Shown here one piece after another: positions 1 through 8,378 of a stretch of DNA of 64,000 nucleotides. Each line of letters opens with the position of its first letter. The stretch's first letter is position 1. The stretch comes from Chryseobacterium formosense (lineage in GTDB: Bacteria; Bacteroidota; Bacteroidia; Flavobacteriales; Weeksellaceae). The translations under genes and the position numbers were made by a program. Under the pieces are notes generated by a model. It saw only the letters and a program-made list of their open reading frames with translations. It was not told where the DNA came from and did no database searches. The stretch spans positions 620,001 to 684,000 of the forward strand of contig NZ_FPAP01000003.1 of NCBI RefSeq assembly GCF_900116415.1. Direction: 5' to 3'.

Positions 1-3000
1 AATATCTTGTCCATTTATCGCCATATTATAAGTAGGCGTTCCTGTAATCCCAGATTGAGAAACAATCCAATTAGATTTTGCCTGCGTATCTACAGTATAA
101 GTTCCATCTACAATATTTACACTATTAGTTCCTGCAACATCATTGTATTTTACTGCAATTTTTCCACCAGTTGTAGCAGCAGCCGTTTGGTTTAAGTAAA
201 GGTTTCTTGCAACAAGAGCGGTTGAGGCTCCTGCAGCAAAAGGATAAACACCAGTTCCTGTTCCAGAAGGAGTAGTATTAGCTGTAATAGTTGCCCCTCC
301 TGTTGTAGTAGGCCACCATCTTGCAAAAGTACTTCCTGTGCTAAAGCCACCTGCAGTATAAGATAAAGTTCCGTTAGAAGTAGCTGAAGTTCCTAAAACA
401 AATGTATTAGCACCCGTATTTAAAAATCCTGTTGTAAAGGTTAAAGTTCCTGATGCTGTACCCGTATTTGCACCGCTCAATAATGAATTTGCATTGGCAA
501 AAGTAACACCAGTTGAAGAGCTATTATTAATTGTTACTGAATTAAAATTAGCAGTAGAACTTGCTGTAACAATATTATTTCTAAATACACCAGTTCCTGA
601 AATAGTCTGAGGTGTAGTAGAAGCTGAAGCAGTTGCATTTTTGAAATTTTGGAAGCTCAAAGTGGAAGCAGTGTGCGTAAATGTACCGTTATTGGTAAAA
701 TTACCAGCAATACTAATTCCAGATGTTGGCATTCTAAACTCACCATTGGCATTAATCGTTAAAGTATTAATACCGATCGTTGTAGCAGAGTTCGATACAT
801 ATCTATTTGTACCTGAAGCTCCATCAATGATTACATTCTCAAAATATATTTTGCTTCCAGCATTATTCCAAATAAATCCTCCAGCTGCTGTAGCAGTTGC
901 AGCAGTTCCTCCTGCGTCAGTAGAAACTCCATCACCAAACTTCAGTGTCCAGCCAGTTGTATTATCAATAGCTGTTCCACCAGAATAAGAGAATGCGTAC
1001 GAACTTGTACTATTCGCTGCATGAGGATCAACTATCGTCATTGTTCCACCAGTAAGTGTTACGTTACCAGTAGCTATGTTTACAATATTTGTACCTGAAG
1101 CTACACTTGTTGCAGCAGTACCTGCATCGTTTCCATCTACATTTATATTTCCTCCTGTTTGAGAGAAAATAGATCCCGATGCATTATTCAAATTACCATT
1201 TACAGCTAGATTTCCTCCAGTTACTGATAAAGTACCACCGTTATTAATATAATTGTTTTTACTAGTACAGCCAACCGTAATAGACCCCCCTGTAACAGCT
1301 AAAGCCCCCCCTGGATTAATAATTACATTACTTGGAGTTGCAGTTGTAGAAGAAGATACAGTAACTGTATGCCCCGGAGCAATACCTACAGTCACACAAG
1401 AAGGTACTACTCCGCCTACCCATGTACTTGCACTTTCCCATGGACCTGATTGTGCAGACTCTATAGGAGCTTCTGATGTAATCGAAGCCAATTTATATGT
1501 TGCAGCTATATTTGCAGCAGGTACTGAAACTCTTTGTCCCATAGGCTGGTTTGTACCTGCTTGTGCAGTACCTACCAATGCTCCGTTGTTTAAAACTGTA
1601 ACATTTGGAGTGATAGCCGTATATGTTCCTTGCCCTTGAATAGCAAAAGTATGTGCCGTGGAAGATGCATATCCTGCAGAAGTAGTCACTACCCAATTAG
1701 CGTTAGTCTGTCTATCGTAAGTCAATGAACCTTCGGTTAACGGAGTTATCGCAGAAGTACCGGTAGCACCATTAAATTTAACCGCCATTTGACCTGCCGC
1801 TGTTAAGGCTGCTGTAGCTTTATGAAAATGATCAGTCGAAAGTCCAATTGCAGGATTTCCCATTACAAAAGGATATGTTCCTGCACCTGGAGATGGAACT
1901 GTAGATGCAGCTATTGTTGTTCCTGATCCTGCTGTTCCGTACCATCTGCTGAATGTAGAACCTGAACTGAATCCTCCTGCTGTATAACTTAAAGTTCCTA
2001 CACTTGCACCGGAAACTCCAAGTACAAATGTATTAGAGCCCGTATTAACAATACCATTTGTAAAAGTTAATGTTCCTGATACCGTACCTGTATTTGTGCC
2101 AGTCAATAAGGAGTTGGCATCTGCGAAAGTAACACCGCCTGTACTTGTATTATTGATGGTTAAACTTGTAAAATTAGCGGTTGGAGAAGCTGCTAAATTT
2201 CTAAAAACGCCACTACCAGAGATAGTTTGAGTTTTTGTGGAAGGTGCATCAACACCATTGGAGTAAAACTGAAAAGATGTTGTACTCGTGTTTGTGTACG
2301 TATCGTTATTAATCAGATTACCTCCTATTCTATTTATTGAGCTAAATCGAACTTCTCCAAGAGTAACTCTGAAATCTCCACTAAAACCCAATGAATATGT
2401 TGTAGAACAAAGTCTTCTATTGCCTGTTCCTGCTGTATTCAGAGTAAAATTGCCAAAGTATAGTCGACCTGAGCTGACAAAAGTATTCAAGTTAAAACCC
2501 GCTGTGTTCGTAGTAGCGTCAGTAGATACTCCATCTCCAAATTGCAAAGTATGTGTCGATGTATTGGATGGATTAGCCATCGAACCGCTGCTATAACTGA
2601 TAGCATCTCCTGATCCAGCGTTGGGATCAACAATAATGAGTAAGCCAGATGTCCAGTTGATGTTTGAGCTGGTAATACTTAATGTAGCTGTGCCACTGGC
2701 TACACTTCCTGTGGTATTGCCTCCATTATTCGGATCTATTGTGATAGTACCTCCAGATTGATTGAATGTACTGGTACCTGAAACAATCATGTTTCCATTA
2801 ACATTCAAATTCCCTCCCGAAACATCTAATGTTCCACCAGCTACATTTAATGTAGAGTCAAATGTTCCCGCTTTACTCACCGTAAGGGTATTTGCTGCAA
2901 CAGTTAAACTTCCGGAATTAATGGTTAGTTGTCTGACAGATGCGCTACTAGGAAGCGTCATCACAGAAGCATTTTGTATAACAAAATTGTCTGCATTGCT

Positions 3001-3156
3001 AATGCTGGTTGGTGAAGTACCGGTACCATCTGTTGCGGTACCCCAACTGCTCACAGCTGTAAAATCCGTGGCCGAGGCTTTTGAATAGTACGTCGTTTGT
3101 GCTGTCATTGTGGCAAAACCGCCCAACAATGAGAGCCAAAGATAAGTTTTTTTCAT
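1..3156 (-). CDS. Giant repetitive secreted surface protein (3' end beyond window)
   Basis: The frame is open without a stop from the ATG at 3156 down to base 1, giving 1052 codons and continuing outside the window. It starts with a signal peptide (MKKTYLWLSLLGGFATMTAQ). The rest is rich in Gly, Thr, Ser, Asn and Ala, with recurring NNGG, GGNLxVNG and TISGSGVFRN-type strands, typical of beta-helical autotransporter-like or T9SS-secreted adhesins of Flavobacteriia. Two copies of a module of about 542 residues are visible: segments near 313-345 and 1939-1970 encode the same GSTFxRW motif exactly 1626 bp apart. A C-terminal type IX sorting domain would be expected outside the window but is not seen. 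Substrate or ligand unknown. Confidence 0.85.
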   Translation of the reverse strand, partial: MKKTYLWLSLLGGFATMTAQTTYYSKASATDFTAVSSWGTATDGTGTSPTSISNADNFVIQNASVMTLPSSASVRQLTINSGSLTVAANTLTVSKAGTFDSTLNVAGGTLDVSGGNLNVNGNMIVSGTSTFNQSGGTITIDPNNGGNTTGSVASGTATLSITSSNINWTSGLLIIVDPNAGSGDAISYSSGSMANPSNTSTHTLQFGDGVSTDATTNTAGFNLNTFVSSGRLYFGNFTLNTAGTGNRRLCSTTYSLGFSGDFRVTLGEVRFSSINRIGGNLINNDTYTNTSTTSFQFYSNGVDAPSTKTQTISGSGVFRNLAASPTANFTSLTINNTSTGGVTFADANSLLTGTNTGTVSGTLTFTNGIVNTGSNTFVLGVSGASVGTLSYTAGGFSSGSTFSRWYGTAGSGTTIAASTVPSPGAGTYPFVMGNPAIGLSTDHFHKATAALTAAGQMAVKFNGATGTSAITPLTEGSLTYDRQTNANWVVTTSAGYASSTAHTFAIQGQGTYTAITPNVTVLNNGALVGTAQAGTNQPMGQRVSVPAANIAATYKLASITSEAPIESAQSGPWESASTWVGGVVPSCVTVGIAPGHTVTVSSSTTATPSNVIINPGGALAVTGGSITVGCTSKNNYINNGGTLSVTGGNLAVNGNLNNASGSIFSQTGGNINVDGNDAGTAATSVASGTNIVNIATGNVTLTGGTMTIVDPHAANSTSSYAFSYSGGTAIDNTTGWTLKFGDGVSTDAGGTAATATAAGGFIWNNAGSKIYFENVIIDGASGTNRYVSNSATTIGINTLTINANGEFRMPTSGISIAGNFTNNGTFTHTASTLSFQNFKNATASASTTPQTISGTGVFRNNIVTASSTANFNSVTINNSSSTGVTFANANSLLSGANTGTASGTLTFTTGFLNTGANTFVLGTSATSNGTLSYTAGGFSTGSTFARWWPTTTGGATITANTTPSGTGTGVYPFAAGASTALVARNLYLNQTAAATTGGKIAVKYNDVAGTNSVNIVDGTYTVDTQAKSNWIVSQSGITGTPTYNMAINGQDI

Positions 3157-3475
3157 ACTCAGTTAAATTAAAATTAGAGGGCTAAATTAATAAATATTAA
3201 CATTCAAATTCAAAAAAAATGTTAATATTTTAAAAATATATTAATATCTATCAAAAATGATTACAAAATCATTAAACAAACATTTAATTATTTTTTAAAA
3301 ATGACAATTGTAATTTATTGGAAACAATGCAATATCAAGACTTTAAGTCCCAAAACCCACCTCTACAACAAATAAGAATTTTCATTTTTTTCAGTAAATA
3401 AATCAGGCTCTATAAAAACAATCGCAACCCAAAAAAATAAGGTTGCGATTGTTTTTAAATTATAAATATCGAATA
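3157..3475. other. AT-rich intergenic spacer
   Basis: This 319-bp gap separates the surface-protein start from the dnaE stop. Both genes lie on the minus strand. It must hold the promoter of the surface protein in its left part (very AT-rich, 3160-3300), although no clean TAnnTTTG box stands out, and the dnaE terminator at its right end. No credible ORF was seen. Confidence 0.5.
3414..3456 (-). terminator. Rho-independent terminator of dnaE
   Basis: A perfect 16-bp stem (3414-3429 pairs with 3441-3456) with an 11-nt loop lies 20 bp beyond the dnaE stop. On the minus strand it ends in a run of T. Confidence 0.85.
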
Positions 3476-6400
3476 TTAATTCAAATAAAACTCATATTTA
3501 TTCAACAGTTGAATCTGTTTTATCAAATCACCGTTCAGATTAACCGAATGTTTCATCGATTGAACTTCCAGATGTTCCGTATTTAAATCTTCATCAACAT
3601 TTTTTATATAAAACTTCAGCTTTTGATCACCTTGATTCCTCTCTAAAACAGATCTGAAGAAACTCAGATCTTCCGGTCGGAAATCCATCACATCCATCAC
3701 CAGAGAAATACTTTTTGCAAATCGTTCGAAAGCTTCCTGTAATTCAATAACATCAATAACATTCACAAAAACCCTTCCGTCTTTTACCTGAGCAAATTTT
3801 ATTTTTAAAATAACAAAACGCTGAACTTCCAGCTTTTCTTTCAGTTTCATATAATCCCTGTCTCCCAATCTGAAAGAATATGATCCCGAGTAATCCTCCA
3901 ATGTCAGAAAAGCCACCTTTTCACCACTACGAAAACCATCTTTTACGACATATTCTGTGATTAAGCCCGCAACAGTATACTCTTTTCCGCCCCCGCCGTT
4001 TTCTCTTTCCTTTTGTAAAGTCTTCCAGTCTTTTTTCTTTTCTTCAAAAAGTTCTTCCTGCTTATTGGCAAAAGCCAGTTCTTTATAAGCATCCACCTCA
4101 TCAAGATTTAGAAACCCGAAAACACCTTTTGGTTCTGCTTTTTTTATAACTTCTTCGATAATTTCCTCTTCTTCTCCTGCTACGATATCATCAGCAACAA
4201 TTTCTATTAAATCTGCCACTTCATCCACAGAGTCTTTTTCCAGAACAGGAGTTTCATCGATAACAATTTTTGCTTCTTCATCTTTTTCTAAAACAGATTT
4301 TTTAGAAAGACTTCCCTGCATAAATTGAAACTGATATTTGAATTCGTCCAAAGGATGTGCAGAAAGGTAAAATCCGATGGTTTCTTTTTCTTTATTTAAT
4401 TTATGCATATTTGGCCATTCCGGACATGGTGCCAATTTCGGCTGTTCAATCTGAACTTCCTCCGCGAAGTCTGCGAAAAGAGAATTCTCCATCTCATTTT
4501 TACTTTCCTGAAAGCTTTGTCCGTATCGGATTAATCTTTCGAGATTTGTTCTTCCCGCCATATCAATATCAAAATACTGACCTCTATGGAAAGAATCCAA
4601 CTCATCGAAAGCTCCTGCAACAACCAAACTTTCCGCAACTCTTTTATTCATCTGTGAAGGCAGAATCCTTTCAAAGAAATCATAAATATTTTTAAATCTT
4701 CCGTTTTGTCTTTCACGGGTAATCGCCTCACTTGGTCCTTCACCAATACCTTTAATCGCACCCAGGCCGAAACGGATTTGGCCTTTTTCGTTTACCGAAA
4801 ATTTATATTGAGATTCATTAACATCAGGTCCCAAAACATCAACACCCATACTTTTACAATCTTCCATGAACATCGTGATAGAATCGGTATTGTTAATGTT
4901 ATTACTCATCACACTCGCCATGTATTCAGCAGGATAATTAGCCTTTAAATAGGCTGTCTGATAAGCAATTAAAGCATAGCAGGTTGAGTGAGATTTGTTG
5001 AAAGCGTACTCCGCAAAGGCTTTCCAGTCGTTCCAGATTTTTTCTAAAGGACCTTCATCAAGATTATTTTTTCTCCCGCCTTCGATAAATTTAGGGTACA
5101 TTTTATTAAGAACTTCAATCTGCTTTTTACCCATCGCTTTTCTCAAAGTATCGGCTTCACCCTTGGTAAAGTTGGCCAATTTCTGAGACAGCAACATTAC
5201 CTGCTCCTGATAAACCGTAATTCCGTAGGTTTCCTTTAAATATTCTTCAGTTTCCGGCAAATCGTAGACAATTTCCTCGATTCCGTGTTTTCTATTAATA
5301 AAGTTTGGAATATACTTAATCGGACCCGGTCGGTAAAGAGCATTCATCGCAATCAAATCTGCAAAAACCGTAGGCTTAAGTTCCCTCATGTACTTCTGCA
5401 TTCCCGGACTTTCGTACTGAAAAATCCCAATCGTTCTTCCTTCTTTAAATAACTGATAGGTCTTGGTATCTTCAAGACCTATTTCATCAGGATTAATATC
5501 AATTCCATGTCTTTCTTTTACTAATTTTAAAGCATCTTTAATGATCGTTAAAGTCCTAAGACCAAGGAAATCCATCTTTAAAAGACCTGCACTTTCGGCT
5601 ACCGAGTTATCAAACTGAGATACCAAAATATCAGCATCTTTCGCAGCAATAGTTACCGGAACAAGATTACTTACATCTTCCGGTGTAATGATCACACCAC
5701 AAGCATGAATTCCTGTATTTCGGATACAGCCTTCCATTTTTTTTGCACTCGCCAAAACATCGTGACGTGCATCATCTGGTGTATTCAGAACATATTTCAT
5801 CTCATCGACGAGTTGCTGTTCTTCGGGTTTTAATTTATCATATTTAGATAAAGCTTTTGCAATATTCATCCCCGGACTTGGAGGAATCAGTTTCGCAATA
5901 TTATTGGTATCAGGAATCGGAACATCCAAAACTCTTCCCGCGTCTTTGATGGCAGATTTTCCACCCAAAACGGAATACGTAATGATCTGCGCCACCTGAT
6001 TTTTACCGTATTTTTCAACTACCCATTTGATGATTTTATCCCGCCCTTCATCATCAAAATCGATATCAATATCGGGCATAGAAATCCTTTCCGGATTCAG
6101 GAAACGCTCAAAAAGGAGGTCATATTTAATAGGATCAACATTGGTAATTCCGGTACAATATGCAACTGCAGAACCTGCAGCAGAACCACGACCAGGGCCA
6201 ACCCAAACTCCCATTTTTCTTGCCTCATTACAGAAATCCTGTACAATCAAAAAGTAACCGGGGTAACCTGTATTTGCAACTACTTCAAGTTCAAAATCCA
6301 GACGTTCTTTAATTTCATCAGTAATTATTTCATATCTTTTTTTAGCTCCTTCATAAGTTAAATGCGTCAAGTAAGCCATTTCCCCTCGTTTCCCACCATC

Positions 6401-8149
6401 AATTTCATCTTCTGCGTGAATAAACCGTTCCGGAATATCGAATTTTGGAAGGAGAACGTCTCTTTTTAAAGTATAAGGTTTAAATTTTGCCGTAAATTCT
6501 TCATACGCATCAAAAGCATCGGGATAAGCCAAAAATGCTTCTTTTATTTCATCTGAATTTTTGATATAGTATTCTCCGGTAGCCAGACCTCTTCTCTTTC
6601 CAAAGCCTTTTCCGACAGGTGTTGTTAATTTTTCACCATCCTTAATACAGCTTACAATATCCTGAATATTAGAATCGTCTTTGTTGGAATAAAACGTTTC
6701 GTTCTGCGCTAAAATTTTAACATTATATTTATCGGCAAAATGTAGAAGGACATCATTCAAATGCTCCTCTTCGGGCAATTTATGATTTTGAATCTGAACA
6801 TAAAAATCATCCTCAAAAGTATCTTTCCACCATTTGAAAAGCTCCTCCCCTTTTTGCTCACCGGTATTTAAAATTGCATCCGGAATATCTCCGTGAATAC
6901 CGGATGTTAAAGCGATAATACCTTCTTTATATTCGGCAATCAGTTCACGACTGATCCTCGGAACTCCAAAATAAAATCCTTTAAGAAAACCAATACTTGA
7001 AAGTTTTGCCAAATTTTTATATCCATTAAAATCCTTTGCCAATAAAACAACCTGCGTTCTTCTATCGGGATCGTCTTTGGTAAACTGCTTCTGTTCGTAA
7101 CGGTCTGAAATATAAAATTCACACCCAACTACAGGAATTAAAGGTTCTGAAACAGGTTCTTCTTCATTAAATTCTGTTCCATTTTCTTCCGCTTCCTGTT
7201 TTTTGATTAAATATTCTTTATGTTTTTTGGCGCGGTCACTATTCGCTCCTTCAACTGCTGAAACAAATTTAAAAGCACCCATCATATTTCCCAAATCCAC
7301 CATTCCGACGGCAGGGAAATTGTCATCTGAAGCTTTTTTAATCAGATCATTAATGCTTGAAGTAGCCATCAACGTAGAGAAAACACTGTGATTGTTGAAA
7401 TTGAAATATTTACCTAAATCAATCTCATCGACACTCCCAAAATCCTGTTGTTTTTTCTTATTATTAAAGTCAGCAACCTGTCTTCTGATAATAATATTGA
7501 AAGGCTTGATCGGATCAGGATACAGCGTTTTGAAATACGCTAACTGGTCTTCCGAAGTTTTTAAAACTTCAGCAGGAATTATTCCGATACGCATCATCTC
7601 GAAGAAAACCTGAGCCGTTGCATTTACGTCGGCTGCCGCGTTATGCGCTTCATCAAACTTATGACCGTATAATTTTTCGTAAAGCTCCTCCAATTTTGGA
7701 GGTTTGAACCTTCCTCCACGACCGCCTCCAAGCTGACAAAAATCGGTTCCCAAAATCATGGTATCGGCTTTTGGCTTTTCCTGAAGGTTATCCTTTATAT
7801 TTTTTCTAAAAAATTCGGCTCCCACGATGTTGTAATCGAATTCAACATTGTGACCGGAAACAACTCTTACTCTTTCTAAAACTTTGGAAAATTCATTCAA
7901 AATTTCTTCAAGATCACGACCTTCCTCATTGGCAATTTTGGTAGTAATCCCATGAATTCTTGCAGCGTTGAAGGGAATATCGTACCCTTCAGGTTTTATA
8001 ATATAATCCTGATTTTCAATTAATGTTCCGTCATCATCATGCAACTGCCACGCAATCTGTACCATTCTTGGCCAGTTGTCTGAATCTGAAAGCGGTGCGT
8101 TGAAATTCTTTGGTAAACCTGTGGTTTCTGTGTCAAAAACTAAATACAT
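3476..8149 (-). CDS. dnaE: DNA polymerase III alpha subunit with fused N-terminal proofreading exonuclease
   Basis: Replicative polymerase, 1557 aa against about 1160 for E. coli DnaE. The extra length is mostly an N-terminal DnaQ-type DEDD exonuclease (about residues 1-190): ExoI DTETTG at 6-11, an ExoII Asp in HNVEFDYN near 100, and an ExoIII His/Asp pair in HNAAADV near 168, so the proofreading site looks complete. A PHP domain starts near 250 but lacks the usual HxH metal motif. The polymerase core carries GPGRGSAAGS and the catalytic PDIDIDF near 692-698. An acidic low-complexity linker (about 1285-1335) precedes an OB fold near 1390-1455. Monocistronic, with its own terminator. Confidence 0.97.
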   Translation of the reverse strand: MYLVFDTETTGLPKNFNAPLSDSDNWPRMVQIAWQLHDDDGTLIENQDYIIKPEGYDIPFNAARIHGITTKIANEEGRDLEEILNEFSKVLERVRVVSGHNVEFDYNIVGAEFFRKNIKDNLQEKPKADTMILGTDFCQLGGGRGGRFKPPKLEELYEKLYGHKFDEAHNAAADVNATAQVFFEMMRIGIIPAEVLKTSEDQLAYFKTLYPDPIKPFNIIIRRQVADFNNKKKQQDFGSVDEIDLGKYFNFNNHSVFSTLMATSSINDLIKKASDDNFPAVGMVDLGNMMGAFKFVSAVEGANSDRAKKHKEYLIKKQEAEENGTEFNEEEPVSEPLIPVVGCEFYISDRYEQKQFTKDDPDRRTQVVLLAKDFNGYKNLAKLSSIGFLKGFYFGVPRISRELIAEYKEGIIALTSGIHGDIPDAILNTGEQKGEELFKWWKDTFEDDFYVQIQNHKLPEEEHLNDVLLHFADKYNVKILAQNETFYSNKDDSNIQDIVSCIKDGEKLTTPVGKGFGKRRGLATGEYYIKNSDEIKEAFLAYPDAFDAYEEFTAKFKPYTLKRDVLLPKFDIPERFIHAEDEIDGGKRGEMAYLTHLTYEGAKKRYEIITDEIKERLDFELEVVANTGYPGYFLIVQDFCNEARKMGVWVGPGRGSAAGSAVAYCTGITNVDPIKYDLLFERFLNPERISMPDIDIDFDDEGRDKIIKWVVEKYGKNQVAQIITYSVLGGKSAIKDAGRVLDVPIPDTNNIAKLIPPSPGMNIAKALSKYDKLKPEEQQLVDEMKYVLNTPDDARHDVLASAKKMEGCIRNTGIHACGVIITPEDVSNLVPVTIAAKDADILVSQFDNSVAESAGLLKMDFLGLRTLTIIKDALKLVKERHGIDINPDEIGLEDTKTYQLFKEGRTIGIFQYESPGMQKYMRELKPTVFADLIAMNALYRPGPIKYIPNFINRKHGIEEIVYDLPETEEYLKETYGITVYQEQVMLLSQKLANFTKGEADTLRKAMGKKQIEVLNKMYPKFIEGGRKNNLDEGPLEKIWNDWKAFAEYAFNKSHSTCYALIAYQTAYLKANYPAEYMASVMSNNINNTDSITMFMEDCKSMGVDVLGPDVNESQYKFSVNEKGQIRFGLGAIKGIGEGPSEAITRERQNGRFKNIYDFFERILPSQMNKRVAESLVVAGAFDELDSFHRGQYFDIDMAGRTNLERLIRYGQSFQESKNEMENSLFADFAEEVQIEQPKLAPCPEWPNMHKLNKEKETIGFYLSAHPLDEFKYQFQFMQGSLSKKSVLEKDEEAKIVIDETPVLEKDSVDEVADLIEIVADDIVAGEEEEIIEEVIKKAEPKGVFGFLNLDEVDAYKELAFANKQEELFEEKKKDWKTLQKERENGGGGKEYTVAGLITEYVVKDGFRSGEKVAFLTLEDYSGSYSFRLGDRDYMKLKEKLEVQRFVILKIKFAQVKDGRVFVNVIDVIELQEAFERFAKSISLVMDVMDFRPEDLSFFRSVLERNQGDQKLKFYIKNVDEDLNTEHLEVQSMKHSVNLNGDLIKQIQLLNKYEFYLN

Positions 8150-8341
8150 CTAAATTATTCGCCGTTTTTATTTATCAAAAGAGAATGTAAAGTTAGGGTA
8201 ATTTTTTGTGTTTTGGAATTTGTTTTGGCTAAAATATTATCCGTTTCTCAACAGCATTTTGGTAATTATTAATCCAGCCTAAAACTTTAATATTTAAAAC
8301 AAAATGTTAAAAACCAATCAGATAAACACAATAACTAACAA

Positions 8342-8372
8342 TTGTTCGGATTTCTATTTTTATGTATATTTG
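8342..8372 (+). promoter_or_regulatory. Bacteroidetes-type promoter of the E1 gene
   Basis: TTG at 8342-8344 and TATATTTG at 8365-8372 are separated by 20 bp and match the -33/-7 consensus TTG-N(19-21)-TAnnTTTG. Only six bases separate the -7 box from the ATG at 8379, so the transcript should be leaderless or nearly so. This is the reason for choosing 8379 over the upstream ATG at 8304. Confidence 0.7.
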
Positions 8373-8378
8373 CTTTCT

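Noticed and set aside
641..3088. Several plus-strand ORFs of 100-130 codons inside the left-end gene
   Set aside because: They are antisense shadows of the repetitive minus-strand surface protein. They lack start signals, and the minus frame is open over the full 3156 bp with a signal peptide.
8304..8378. Longer N terminus of the E1 protein
   Set aside because: The extra 25 residues are low complexity and the region contains the consensus promoter, so the ATG at 8379 is preferred.
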